A DNA stretch of 64,000 nt from an uncultured Prochlorococcus sp. (GTDB taxonomy: Bacteria; Cyanobacteriota; Cyanobacteriia; PCC-6307; Cyanobiaceae), in assembly GCA_902620895.1 (NCBI GenBank), contig CACNJU010000009.1, positions 1-64,000 on the forward strand, in the 5' to 3' direction. The notes beneath the pieces were generated by a model that was given only the letters and a program-made list of their open reading frames with translations, was not told the DNA's origin and made no database searches. Each line of letters begins with the position of its first letter. Positions within the stretch are counted from its first letter, which is position 1. Made by a program: the position numbers and the translations under genes. Of the stretch, positions 42,530-53,088 are shown in pieces.

Positions 42530-43638
42530 ATGAATGCACAAAAAAAATTTTTTTAAATAAATTAAAAATTAAAAATTTTCGGAACCATAAAAGTTTCGAA
42601 ATTGATTTTAAAGAGCAAAGAGCAATTGTTCTTGGCTGCAATGGTATTGGTAAGTCAAATTTACTTGAATCAGTTGAGTTTTTAAGTCAATTAAAATCTA
42701 ATAGAGCATTCAGTGATAAGGACTTAATAGAGAATGACAGCGATATGGCTGTAGTCTTTGGACAGATAAATTTTAAAGACGATTTAAAGTTAAATTTATT
42801 CCGAAAAGGCCCTAAAAGAATTTATGTTAATGAATCAATGTTGAAAAAACAGAGTGAAATAAAGAATTATATTCGGAGTGTATGTTTTTGTTCTAATGAT
42901 ATAGATATTGTTAGAAGTGAACCAAGTTTTCGAAGAACATGGATTGATAAAGTCGTCTCTCAGCTTGAACCAGTATATTTAGACCTGATAAGTAGATTTA
43001 ATAGGCTTTTAAAACAAAGAAGTCATTTTTGGCGTTCGGAAAGTTTCTTAAAAACCCAATCCACAGATATTGTTGAGAGCTTTGATATTCAAATGTCAGT
43101 AATAAGTACAAGAATTTTTAGGCGCAGAAGAAGAGCTTTATTGAAAATAAAACCATATGTTGAATATTGGCATAATCATTTAAGTAAATCTCAAGAGCAA
43201 ATAGACATAAATTATCTTTCTGGGATACAAAATATAAGTCCAGAAGAAGAAGAAGAAGAAGTTATTAGTAAAAAAATAGCAGAACAACTCTTAAATCAGC
43301 GTTCAATAGAAGCATTGACTGGTAAATGTAATTTTGGCCCTCATCGTGATGATGTTGAGTTTCTAATTAATAATGTTTCAGTTAGAAAATATGGTTCCTC
43401 AGGACAGCAAAGGACTTTTATCTTGGCTTTAAAGATGGCTGAACTCGATTTATTAACTAAAACACTAAATGTTCCTCCAATACTTATATTGGATGATGTC
43501 TTGGCTGAATTAGATTTAACCAGGCAAAATTTGTTATTAAATTCTGTTGGTAAAGATAGTCAATGTTTTATAAGTGCTACACATCTAGATAAATTTAATC
43601 AGCCTTTCTTAGCTTCGTCACAAATGATTAACTTATAA
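42530..43638 (+). CDS. recF: DNA replication/repair protein RecF (5' end needs a frameshift or non-ATG start)
   Basis: Frame contains LNKLKIKNFRNHKSFEIDF...IVLGCNGIGKSNLLESVEFL upstream of the track start at 42745. C-terminal GKCNFGPHRDDVEF, SSGQQRTFILALK, LILDDVLAELD. Confidence 0.85.
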
Positions 43639-43690
43639 TTTAAATAAAAGCATGATTTTTAGCTAATCTTAATTTCATAATAAATCTTAA

Positions 43691-44125
43691 ATGGAAATCT
43701 ACAAAAAAAGTCAAATTTTAAGTTCGTCAATTGATGAGCAAAAATTAAGTCATCAAAGTAAACACCTTTTGTTGGAACTTTATAGATGCAATCGCGAAAA
43801 ATTAAATGACGAATCTTTTTTGCGCTGTATTTTAAATAGAGCTGCTAAATTGGCAAATGCAACTGTTTTGAATTTGATTAGTAATAAATTTGAGCCTCAG
43901 GGTGTTACGGCAATTGCATTACTGTCAGAATCTCATATTTCAATACATACTTGGCCTGAATCTAATTATTCGGCAGTCGATATTTTTACATGTGGTCAAA
44001 ATATGATGCCTGAACTAGCTAGTCAATATTTAATTGAATCTTTGATCGCTAAAGAACATTCTTTGCGTGTCATTGAGCGAAATCCACCTTCAGCAGTCTC
44101 TAAACAGATCAGAACGGTTGTTTGA
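43691..44125 (+). CDS. speD: S-adenosylmethionine decarboxylase proenzyme
   Basis: 144 aa; cleavage-site region LLSESHISIHTWPESNYSAVDIFTCG. Confidence 0.93.
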   Translation: MEIYKKSQILSSSIDEQKLSHQSKHLLLELYRCNREKLNDESFLRCILNRAAKLANATVLNLISNKFEPQGVTAIALLSESHISIHTWPESNYSAVDIFTCGQNMMPELASQYLIESLIAKEHSLRVIERNPPSAVSKQIRTVV

Positions 44126-44131
44126 CAATAT

Positions 44132-44977
44132 TTACCTATTTAGTTTCCCGCTTACTAGTCCCTCAAGATCTAAACTTGTGCAATTAAATCCTAAATTAGA
44201 AAAATATTTAACTAACTCACTAACATTATATTTATTAAAAAAATGCTTTAATTCATCTTGGGGAATTTCTATTCTTGCAGTTAAGCCTTGGCATCTAACT
44301 CTAACCTCCGATAATCCAAATTCTTTAAGATATTCTTCTGCTTTCTCAACCATTTTTAGTCTTTCACTAGTTATTTCATGGCCATAAGGAAATCTTGATG
44401 ACAAGCAAGGTTGAGCAGGTTTATCCCACCAAGGAAACCCCAATGCTCTTGATATATCTCTAATGTCTTGTTTTGAGACTTTAAATTTTGCAAGGGGAGA
44501 GATAACTCCTGCTTGTTTTGAGGCTTTTATACCTGGTCTGTAATCTTTAAGATCATCCAGATTGACTCCATCTAATACAATCTTGTAATTAAGTTTTTTA
44601 GAGAGGTAGGTTGTATGTTTGTGAAGCTCTTTTTTGCATGCAAAGCACCTATCCTTAGGATTTTCTCTGTAACTTGATTGGTCTAATTCTGATGTCTTAA
44701 TTTCTAAATGTTTTACTCCAATCCATTTTGCTTGCCTTCTTGCTTCTTCACGAAGAGTATTGGCTAATGCAGGAGAAATACCAGTTATAGCAATTGCTTT
44801 GCTACCTAATTGCTCGAATGCTAATGATGCTACTAATGTACTGTCAACACCTCCGGAATAAGCAACACAAACACTATCAAGATTCCTAATGTATCTTCTA
44901 ATTGTATAAAGCTTTTCACTTTGTTCATCAGAGAGAATTTCTAGTTGATTGAACATGCTAATTACTTTAAAATCCAA
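44132..44977 (-). CDS. larE: LarE-like ATP-dependent sulfur transferase (PP-loop)
   Basis: 281 aa; PP-loop VAYSGGVDSTLVAS, NPKDRCFACKKELH, PCLSSRFPYGHEIT. Confidence 0.85.
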   Translation of the reverse strand: MDFKVISMFNQLEILSDEQSEKLYTIRRYIRNLDSVCVAYSGGVDSTLVASLAFEQLGSKAIAITGISPALANTLREEARRQAKWIGVKHLEIKTSELDQSSYRENPKDRCFACKKELHKHTTYLSKKLNYKIVLDGVNLDDLKDYRPGIKASKQAGVISPLAKFKVSKQDIRDISRALGFPWWDKPAQPCLSSRFPYGHEITSERLKMVEKAEEYLKEFGLSEVRVRCQGLTARIEIPQDELKHFFNKYNVSELVKYFSNLGFNCTSLDLEGLVSGKLNR

Positions 44978-45063
44978 TTACCTATGAATAGGTTGAATTA
45001 ATTATTAAATTTTTAATAATATTCTTATCTATATCTTAGATTAAATTTATTAATTTTGTTCAA

Positions 45064-46224
45064 TTGACGAATACGAGTAGAAATAGAGGAATTGGAATTG
45101 TCACAGCAAGTGACAGTCAAGAGAGATCAAAAGGTCAATTACATATTTATGATGGAGAAGGTAAGGGGAAAAGCCAGGCTGCATTGGGAGTAGTTCTCAG
45201 GACAATAGGATTAGGAATATGTGAAAAAAGACAGTCTAGAGTTTTACTTCTAAGATTTTTAAAAGGCCCTGAGAGGGCATATGACGAGGATTCAGCTATA
45301 GAAGCTTTACAAAGAGGCTTTCCGCATTTAATTGACCATGTAAGGACAGGAAGATCCGAATTCTTTACTGCTGACCAAGTGACAAAGTTTGATGTTGGTG
45401 AGGCCGAAAGAGGTTGGAATATTGCTAAAGGAGCAATTGCTAGTTCTCTTTATTCTGTAGTTGTACTCGATGAGTTGAATCCAGTTCTTGATTTAGGAAT
45501 GCTTGATATTAATGAAGTAGTTGATTCTCTTCAAAATCGTCCAGATGGATTAGAAATAATTATTACTGGCAGGGCAGCTCCGCCCTCATTGGTAAGAATA
45601 TCTCAACTCCATTCAGAAATGAGACCACGTTTGATAGGAGACTTATCAGAACTAAGCAGAAAAAGTAGTTCTAGTGGAGGAATTGAGATTTATACAGGTG
45701 AAGGAAAGGGTAAATCCACAAGTGCACTCGGTAAGGCCCTTCAAGCTATAGGTAAAGGAATATCACAAGATAAGAGTCATAGAGTTTTAATATTACAGTG
45801 GTTAAAAGGTGGAAATGGATATACCGAAGATGCTGCCATAGAAGCTTTGAGAGAGAGTTACCCTCATTTAGTAGATCATTTGCGTTCAGGCAGAGATGCC
45901 ATTGTATGGAGAGGTCAGCAACAACCAATTGATTATGTTGAGGCTGAGAGAGCATGGGAAATTGCTAAAGCTGCTATCTTGTCTGGCTTATATAAAACAA
46001 TCATTTTGGATGAATTAAATCCAACTGTTGATTTAGAGTTGTTACCGGTGGAATCAATACATCAAACGCTCTTAAAAAAACCAGCAGATACAGAAGTTGT
46101 AATTACTGGGAGGTGTAAAAATGAACCTTCATACTTTGAACTAGCTAATGTTTACTCTGAAATGGTTTGTCATAAGCATTATGCAAATGTGGGAGTTGAT
46201 TTGAAAAGAGGAGTAGATTACTAA
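45064..46224 (+). CDS. Tandem-duplicated CobO/BtuR-like P-loop protein
   Basis: 386 aa, TTG start; two homologous halves with Walker A YDGEGKGKSQAALG and YTGEGKGKSTSALG and repeated VVLDELNPVLDL / IILDELNPTVDL. Confidence 0.88.
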   Translation: MTNTSRNRGIGIVTASDSQERSKGQLHIYDGEGKGKSQAALGVVLRTIGLGICEKRQSRVLLLRFLKGPERAYDEDSAIEALQRGFPHLIDHVRTGRSEFFTADQVTKFDVGEAERGWNIAKGAIASSLYSVVVLDELNPVLDLGMLDINEVVDSLQNRPDGLEIIITGRAAPPSLVRISQLHSEMRPRLIGDLSELSRKSSSSGGIEIYTGEGKGKSTSALGKALQAIGKGISQDKSHRVLILQWLKGGNGYTEDAAIEALRESYPHLVDHLRSGRDAIVWRGQQQPIDYVEAERAWEIAKAAILSGLYKTIILDELNPTVDLELLPVESIHQTLLKKPADTEVVITGRCKNEPSYFELANVYSEMVCHKHYANVGVDLKRGVDY

Positions 46225-46238
46225 CTATTCTTAAAAAT

Positions 46239-47393
46239 TTAATTGCAAAATATTTTTTTTACATTTTCAATGCCGCCTTCAATAGATCTTGATTGAATTT
46301 TGAATGTAGACAATATTCTTGAAGCTTTTTTAGAACGTTTCCCCGATTTACATATAGTGAAAACCTCTTTATTTAAACTTTCTTTTTGAATAAATTTTAA
46401 GTCAGATTCTTGGTTCAAATGACTTAAGGGAATTGAGATAGATCCCTCTATTGCAGATGTAGAAAATTCTTCATTTTCTCTAACATCAATTAAAAGAATT
46501 TTGTTGGGTTTTGATTTGTATAAACTATTAAAGTCTTTAGCATTAATACTTTTAATTTCATCGTTTTTCTCACAATATTCATCACTATCATAAAAGCTCG
46601 CAAACTGAGAAAGATTTTTTATTCTTTTATTTAACTTATCACTTTTTAGATTTAATTTTTTCATATTCAAATTCAATAGATCAAAAATTAAAATCTTCCC
46701 ATCTAAAATTTCACCTTTTTTCAAAATGATTTTGATAATTTCATTAACCTGAAGAATTCCTATTAAACCTGTTGAAACACCCACAACCCCGTATTCTGCA
46801 CAACTAGGGGCAGCATTTTTTGAAGGTGATTCTGGAAGCAAGTCTCTTAAATTAGGACTATTTTTATATAAATTGAAAACACTTACTTGCCCTTCAAAGC
46901 CTTGTACACTTCCAAAGACTAAGGGTTTATTTAATATCAGGCATGAATCATTTATTAAATATCTTGTGCCAAAGTTATCCGAGCAATCACAAATAACATC
47001 AAACTCCTTTATTAATTCAAGAGCATTTTTAGGATTAATTCTCTTTGAAAAGGTTAATATTTCACAATTAGGATTGAATTTTTTAATTCTTTCCCTGGCA
47101 GAATCAATTTTAAGATTACCAATAGTGTTTGTTTCATGAATTATTTGTCTCTGGAGATTAGATTTTTCAACTTCATCGTTATCAACTATTCCAATTCTCC
47201 CAATTCCTGCTGCAGCTAAATAAAGCAAAACGGAAGACCCTAATCCACCAGCACCAATGCATAATACTGAGCTGTTTTTAAGATGTATTTGACCCTCATA
47301 ACCTATTTCTTTGAGGGTGAAATGTTTTTGATATCTTTCTTCTTCATCAGAGTTTAAGAAATTAAATTTGATATCTTTGGACATTTCGATCAC
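46239..47393 (-). CDS. moeB: MoeB/ThiF-family adenylyltransferase with C-terminal rhodanese domain
   Basis: 384 aa; SVLCIGAGGLGSSVLLYLAAAGIGRIGIVDNDEVEKSNLQRQ; rhodanese loop ICKSGKRSKKA. Confidence 0.92.
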   Translation of the reverse strand: MIEMSKDIKFNFLNSDEEERYQKHFTLKEIGYEGQIHLKNSSVLCIGAGGLGSSVLLYLAAAGIGRIGIVDNDEVEKSNLQRQIIHETNTIGNLKIDSARERIKKFNPNCEILTFSKRINPKNALELIKEFDVICDCSDNFGTRYLINDSCLILNKPLVFGSVQGFEGQVSVFNLYKNSPNLRDLLPESPSKNAAPSCAEYGVVGVSTGLIGILQVNEIIKIILKKGEILDGKILIFDLLNLNMKKLNLKSDKLNKRIKNLSQFASFYDSDEYCEKNDEIKSINAKDFNSLYKSKPNKILLIDVRENEEFSTSAIEGSISIPLSHLNQESDLKFIQKESLNKEVFTICKSGKRSKKASRILSTFKIQSRSIEGGIENVKKIFCN

Positions 47394-47678
47394 TATATGT
47401 TTGCGAAATAAACTATTAAAACATAATAATTAAAATAAAAATTTTAGCCTTTTAATTTTTTTTAATTACTGTGATTTTTTAATGTTTTTGTTAGAAGTAG
47501 CCGATAATGTGAAGTTTTTATAAATTAATTTTAAGTTTAAATATCTTCAGAAACCCTATATACCAACGCCTCTAAAAAAATACAAAATGTTTCGGTTCGG
47601 AATTTTGCACAACAAAAAGGTAGTCAACAGACGTTTTTTCCGATACTGTCTGGTTCATATATTAAGTTTACTGAATTC

Positions 47679-48044
47679 ATGAGTGATAACACTCCAGAGT
47701 CAAACCAAGACTCCGGCTCCGATACAAGCTCAGAAACCAAAAGTTTTTCAGAGAAATACTCTGATGTGATGGGAAAAGTCAACGAAACCCTTGGTAATGT
47801 TGATTGGACCCAAATGGGTAAGTACGGCAAGGCGGCAGGCATTATCGCAGTTGTCGTAATAGCTCAAATAATAATTAAAGTTGTCATTGACACGATAAAC
47901 TTTTTCCCAATTCTCCCTGGTTTACTAGAACTCCTAGGCGTAATTGTTGTCGGTCAATGGAGCTGGCAAAATCTTCGTACCAGTGAAAATCGTGAAGCTG
48001 TTTTAGATAAGGTACAAAATCTTAAGAAGACATATTTAGGTTAG
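47679..48044 (+). CDS. CAAD/CURT1-like thylakoid membrane protein
   Basis: 121 aa; amphipathic segment and two TM helices ending VVGQWSWQNLRTSENREAVLDKVQNLKKTYLG, typical of CAAD-domain proteins. Confidence 0.85.
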   Translation: MSDNTPESNQDSGSDTSSETKSFSEKYSDVMGKVNETLGNVDWTQMGKYGKAAGIIAVVVIAQIIIKVVIDTINFFPILPGLLELLGVIVVGQWSWQNLRTSENREAVLDKVQNLKKTYLG

Positions 48045-48050
48045 TTAAAA

Positions 48051-48929
48051 TTACATATTGAGTATTGATTTTACGTAATCCTCAACTTGTTTTAAGTACC
48101 CCGCCCCAAACATATTGGCATGGTTCAATATGTGATAAAAATTATAAATAATAATTCTTTTTTCAAATCCGTTTTTTATAGGAAAAATTCTGTGATATTC
48201 TTCATAAAATTCTTTTCTAAAACCTCCAAATAGTTTTGTCATAGCTATATCTACTTCATTATCTGCCCACCAAGATGCAGGGTCAAAAATAACCCCCTTT
48301 TTACTGTTGTCCATTCCTACATTGCCTGACCACAAATCACCATGAACTAGAGCATTTATTGGCTTGTGATTCAATAATTCTTTTTTAATTTTTTCTTGAA
48401 CTTTATTTATAGTTTCTTTGTCTAAAGTCGTTGATTTAAGAATTAATAGTTGAGGTATTATCCTTAAGTTTAAAAAACAATCTATCCAATTATCTTCAAA
48501 GCCTTTCTTCTGATCTGTAATTCCGATAAAACCTTCAACTGGAAACCCAAACATTTTAGGATTAGATTCAGCTGATTTTAAATGTAATTCACCTAAACCT
48601 TTTCCAAGCTTTTTTTGGTCAAAATTGTGCATATCTATCCATTCAATTAAAAGCAACTCTATATTTTTTATATTTTTATATGCAATAACTTCAGGAATAA
48701 TTAAGTTTTCTTGATTAATATATTTCCTCAAATTTTGGAGACAATATTTTTCAAATTCAAGAAATTTTTTGTTTCTAATGTTTTTTTTAAGGAATAACGT
48801 TTTGTTTGAGAATTCTATTCGCCAGGCACTATGTATATCACCACCATGTACTTGATCAATACTTTTTGGATAGGTTTCACCTAATTCTTCACAAATTTCG
48901 CTAATTTCAAGAGGTGATAATTTTTGCAT
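48051..48929 (-). CDS. Fructosamine kinase family protein
   Basis: 292 aa; [42 protein letters not shown]. Confidence 0.92.
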   Translation of the reverse strand: MQKLSPLEISEICEELGETYPKSIDQVHGGDIHSAWRIEFSNKTLFLKKNIRNKKFLEFEKYCLQNLRKYINQENLIIPEVIAYKNIKNIELLLIEWIDMHNFDQKKLGKGLGELHLKSAESNPKMFGFPVEGFIGITDQKKGFEDNWIDCFLNLRIIPQLLILKSTTLDKETINKVQEKIKKELLNHKPINALVHGDLWSGNVGMDNSKKGVIFDPASWWADNEVDIAMTKLFGGFRKEFYEEYHRIFPIKNGFEKRIIIYNFYHILNHANMFGAGYLKQVEDYVKSILNM

Positions 48930-48933
48930 TTTA

Positions 48934-50439
48934 ATGAGAAAGTCTGAAGTTATTGTTGTAGGCGCAGGTATAGCAGGACTAACTTCTGCAGCGATTTTAT
49001 CAAAACAAGGCTTATCAGTGACTTTAATCGAATCTCATACTCAAGCCGGAGGATGTGCTGGTACTTTTAAAAGAAAGAAGTATATTTTTGATGTTGGTGC
49101 AACTCAGGTGGCTGGTTTAGAGAAGGGAGGAATACATTCTAGAATTTTTGATTTTTTAGATATTCCATCCCCAGAAGCCACAATTTTAGACCCTGCTTGC
49201 ATTGTTGATTTAAATGATGGTGGTAAACCTATACCTATTTGGCATGAAAGAAGTAAATGGATTGCTGAACGAGAAATGCAGTTTCCTGGGAGTCAAAGAT
49301 TTTGGAAACTTTGTACCCTCATACATGAAAGTAATTGGATTTTTGCTAATAATAATCCTGTATTACCAATTAGTAATTTTTGGGATTTTTCTCAACTTCT
49401 TAAAGCACTAGTGCCTTCAAACCTTGTCACAGGTATCTTACTTAAATCTACTATTTTTGATCTATTGCGGATATGTGGATTATCTAAGAATGAGCGCTTG
49501 ATTAAATTCTTAAATCTTCAACTAAAACTTTATTCTCAAGAGGACATTTATAATACCGCAGCATTATATGGATCTACTATTCTTCAGATGTGTCAACAGC
49601 CACATGGTCTGTGGCACCTTAAAAAATCTATGCAGTCTTTAAGTGAATCATTAGAAAGTTCATTAATTAAAACAGGAGTTAATTTAATTTTTGGGCAAAA
49701 AGTTAACTCCATAACATTTGATGACGTAAATATGTGTTGGAAAGTATCTGCTAATTCGAAAAAAAAATCTTTTATTTACCAAGCAAAAGATGTGATTTAT
49801 ACCGCACCTCCACAATCTTTGCTCAACCATTTGAAAGATCCTTTAAAAAGAAAAAAAAATTATAAAAATCGACTTAATAATTTGCCTGAGCCAAGTGGAG
49901 CTGTAGTTTTTTATTCAGCATTAAAAAAAGAACATATTAAAAAAACATTATCCAATCATTATCAATTTGTTTCGAAAGAATTTTGTTCTTTATTTGTATC
50001 AATTAGTGATGATGGTGATGGAAGAGCACCAAAAGGTGAGATTACTTTAATTGCGAGTATATTTACAAATACTAAAGATTGGTTTGATCTAGATCAGCAA
50101 ACTTACTTAAAGAAGAAAAATGGTTTTATGAAAAAAATATCCCTTGAATTGGAAAGTCAATTTGATATTGATCCTGAGAATTGGCTCCATAGGGAATTAG
50201 CAACTCCATTGGGCTTTGAAAAATGGACAAATAGACCTAATGGAATAGTAGGTGGGCTTGGTCAAAATCCAGATAATTTTGGTTTATTTGGATTATCAAG
50301 TAGGACGCCTTTTGAAGGTTTATGGCTATGTGGAGATTCGATTTATCCAGGAGAGGGAACGGCAGGTGTTAGTCAGTCCGCATTAATGGTTTCAAGACAA
50401 ATTTTAGCTTCCAAAGGTATAGGTAATTTTAGTTTATAA
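48934..50439 (+). CDS. Carotenoid desaturase/isomerase-family FAD oxidoreductase (CrtD-like)
   Basis: 501 aa; FAD motif [29 protein letters not shown]-terminal [22 protein letters not shown]. Exact family member uncertain. Confidence 0.75.
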   Translation: MRKSEVIVVGAGIAGLTSAAILSKQGLSVTLIESHTQAGGCAGTFKRKKYIFDVGATQVAGLEKGGIHSRIFDFLDIPSPEATILDPACIVDLNDGGKPIPIWHERSKWIAEREMQFPGSQRFWKLCTLIHESNWIFANNNPVLPISNFWDFSQLLKALVPSNLVTGILLKSTIFDLLRICGLSKNERLIKFLNLQLKLYSQEDIYNTAALYGSTILQMCQQPHGLWHLKKSMQSLSESLESSLIKTGVNLIFGQKVNSITFDDVNMCWKVSANSKKKSFIYQAKDVIYTAPPQSLLNHLKDPLKRKKNYKNRLNNLPEPSGAVVFYSALKKEHIKKTLSNHYQFVSKEFCSLFVSISDDGDGRAPKGEITLIASIFTNTKDWFDLDQQTYLKKKNGFMKKISLELESQFDIDPENWLHRELATPLGFEKWTNRPNGIVGGLGQNPDNFGLFGLSSRTPFEGLWLCGDSIYPGEGTAGVSQSALMVSRQILASKGIGNFSL

Positions 50440-51268
50440 AACTTTGTCTGTTTTCTTTTGCTTCAGCAAGTTTGTTTGCGAGTAACTCCCAATTTTTTTC
50501 TTTAATAAGAGATTCGAGTATATTCAGCTTATTTTTAAAATTATTTATAGAATTTAATACATTAATCTGATTATTAATGGCCAAATCTAAGCCTAGTTGT
50601 TCATTTCCGCCACCAACTCTCGAAGTGTCAGCAAATCCTGTAGCAGCCAATTTTTGAGTGATCTCTAATAAAGATTGATTATTTTTTGTATGCGCAGTTT
50701 CAATTAGGGCAGAAGCTAAAAATATAGGCAAATGAGAAATAAGAGATACTGCTTCATCATGATCTTTAGGCGAAGCTTGGCAAATTTCACAATCCATTGA
50801 TTTTATGAGCTCGGAAATAGTTTTGACTGCTTTTAAATCACTATTTCGTGTTGGGGTAATAATCCATTTTGCATTTTTAAAAAGATCTTCAAAACCCGAA
50901 TCAACTCCTTTTTTTTCTGTTCCTGCCATTGGATGTGATCCAATAAATAGAGGATGTAAATTTTCCCATGTATTTACAATTGGTTCTTTAACAGAGCCTA
51001 CATCAGTTAGTATTGTTTCCTTAGGTATTGATGCTACTAACTGTTGAGAAGGACTGATCAAATCTTTTATAGGTAATGCTAAAATTATTAGCTCACATTT
51101 TTTTAATAAGCTCAGATCACAGCTAACAAAATTTGCAAGTTTTTTATCCTTAGCTTTTTTTTCATTTAATTCATTATTGGATATTCCATAAATTGTATGA
51201 TTTAGTCTTTGGAGTTTTAATCCTAAAGAACCGCCAATTAAACCTAATCCTACTATTCCAATTTTCAT
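50429..51268 (-). CDS. tyrA: Prephenate/arogenate dehydrogenase
   Basis: 279 aa; [48 protein letters not shown]. Its 3' end overlaps the crtD-like gene by 11 nt. Confidence 0.92.
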   Translation of the reverse strand: MKIGIVGLGLIGGSLGLKLQRLNHTIYGISNNELNEKKAKDKKLANFVSCDLSLLKKCELIILALPIKDLISPSQQLVASIPKETILTDVGSVKEPIVNTWENLHPLFIGSHPMAGTEKKGVDSGFEDLFKNAKWIITPTRNSDLKAVKTISELIKSMDCEICQASPKDHDEAVSLISHLPIFLASALIETAHTKNNQSLLEITQKLAATGFADTSRVGGGNEQLGLDLAINNQINVLNSINNFKNKLNILESLIKEKNWELLANKLAEAKENRQSFIN

Positions 51269-51363
51269 AGATTGATTAATTCAAGACCCTCTTATATTGA
51301 TACCAATTTTTTGTATATTAGGTTCATCAATTTTGTATGTATTAGAAATTAAATTTATTATAA

Positions 51364-52812
51364 ATGCTTGAAATTTTAAGTCATCAATATTTGAAAAATT
51401 TTTTGAGAGATCAAAATATTAGTTGGGAACACATATATTCTTTTGGCAGGATAATTTCCAAATGTATTGCAAATGATTCTACATATCTAATAAATTCAGA
51501 AATTTTCTCTAGCTATGATTGGTTACCTCCAATTTTGATCTCTTTATTTTTAAGGGAAGAGGATTCAACTTTTATTTTATCTAAAGAAAAAATTCAATTT
51601 ATAAGCCAATTTCAGATTGATTTATTGAAAAATTTAGGTTTTGATTTCATTTTGAAAAATGATCAACTCATTTTTGCAAATCATCATGTTCGCTTGATAA
51701 CAATCCAAAATTTACTTAACGATCCCAATTCTCGTAATCTTAAAAATCATCGAATTGTTTATTCTGGAATTGAGGATATAAAAGAGGATTTAAAAGCTCA
51801 TTTTAGAATTTCTTTGCTTAAAAAGGATTGGACAAAAAATTTCAAAGAATTTGAATTAATCAATCAAAAATTTATAGAAGTATATGATTCGTTGAAGAAA
51901 AAATTTTACATGAGAAAGGTCTTAGGAAATAGTTATATCAATTTAGATGAAAAAGAAATTAGTTTCTTATCAAACTTTTTTCATGAAAATTCTTTTTTTT
52001 CTGATAAATTTTTAAGCGTTAATAATGCATTATCTCAAGGTTGGGCATGCTGGGTAAAGTTAAACGATACAAATTTAGATTGGAATTTGTATTTGCAGCC
52101 AATAGATGAACTTTCTCAAATTAAGGAATTTTTTTCAAATAATAAATTTGTCTTTTTATCAGCATTGAGAAAAGATAATTTTTTTCAAATGTATTTTAAA
52201 AAGCACAGTTTAGATATTGACTTGGTTATAAATTTTAAAAGTAATTTTGAAGAGAAAAAGATCTCACTGTATATACCCTCTAAACAGTTGCTCCCCAATA
52301 ATCCTCTTTTTACCAATTCAATTTTGGATAAATGCAAAAAGTTAATTCTTTTTAGAAAGGGTCTAACTTTAGTTTTGTCTGATGATAATGATTTAAAAAC
52401 TATCCTTGCTACAGAATTAGCTTCTAAGTACGGCACGAGGGTATTGCTAGAGACAATTCCCTCTGGTAAAAATGAAATTCTTTGCTCTAGTTTTGACTGG
52501 TGGATTATGAATTCTTATTTAATTCAAATTCCAGAACAAATTATCATACCTTTACTTCCGATTCCTAATATGTCAGAACCTATTAATTTAATTACAGTTT
52601 CTCATAAAAAGAAGCTTGCTCAAGATTGGTTTAGGGACTTCTTTCTTCCTCAAGCTAGAATAAAACTTGAAAGATCTATTTCTCCTTTAAGAAGAAATTC
52701 AGGCAAGTTAATAATCTTAGATGGAAGAGTAAATAAAAGAAACTGGGGAAGATTACTTTTGCAAAACATTCAACCCTCAAAACAAATTAACTATATGCTA
52801 CCTTTTGATTAG
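51364..52812 (+). CDS. Degenerate DinG/XPD-like helicase-related protein
   Basis: 482 aa; C-terminal WFRDFFLPQARIKLERSISPLRRNSGKLIILDGRVNKRNWGRLLLQNI resembles the DinG motif VI region, but no Walker A or DEAH is visible. Confidence 0.6.
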   Translation: MLEILSHQYLKNFLRDQNISWEHIYSFGRIISKCIANDSTYLINSEIFSSYDWLPPILISLFLREEDSTFILSKEKIQFISQFQIDLLKNLGFDFILKNDQLIFANHHVRLITIQNLLNDPNSRNLKNHRIVYSGIEDIKEDLKAHFRISLLKKDWTKNFKEFELINQKFIEVYDSLKKKFYMRKVLGNSYINLDEKEISFLSNFFHENSFFSDKFLSVNNALSQGWACWVKLNDTNLDWNLYLQPIDELSQIKEFFSNNKFVFLSALRKDNFFQMYFKKHSLDIDLVINFKSNFEEKKISLYIPSKQLLPNNPLFTNSILDKCKKLILFRKGLTLVLSDDNDLKTILATELASKYGTRVLLETIPSGKNEILCSSFDWWIMNSYLIQIPEQIIIPLLPIPNMSEPINLITVSHKKKLAQDWFRDFFLPQARIKLERSISPLRRNSGKLIILDGRVNKRNWGRLLLQNIQPSKQINYMLPFD

Positions 52813-52840
52813 GTTATGATTTTGTAAATAACTAAAGAAT

Positions 52841-53086
52841 ATGGGAGAAGCAAAAAGACGTAAAACACTTGGTTTACCTCCAAAAAAAAATAATAATAAA
52901 ACTAAACTTGATGATTCTCCAAGATTATTTGAATGGTTACCCTTTACAATCAACCAAAGAGATAACTTAATTAAATTAAGTATTAAGGCTAGTTGGTTTG
53001 GAATCGGTGGGTTAGTAATCTTATGGATTGTAGTGAGATTTATAGGCCCTGCTGCTGGGTGGTGGACTTTAGCTGATTCTTTATGA
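52841..53086 (+). CDS. DUF2839-like small membrane protein
   Basis: 81 aa; MGEAKRRKTLGLPPKK followed by a C-terminal TM helix. Confidence 0.8.
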   Translation: MGEAKRRKTLGLPPKKNNNKTKLDDSPRLFEWLPFTINQRDNLIKLSIKASWFGIGGLVILWIVVRFIGPAAGWWTLADSL

Positions 53087-53088
53087 AT

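Noticed and set aside
43246-43262. GAAGAAGAAGAAGAAGAA microsatellite-like run in recF
   Set aside because: Short in-frame Glu repeat (EEEEEE); common in AT-rich, low-complexity linkers, not strong enough to call a repeat feature.
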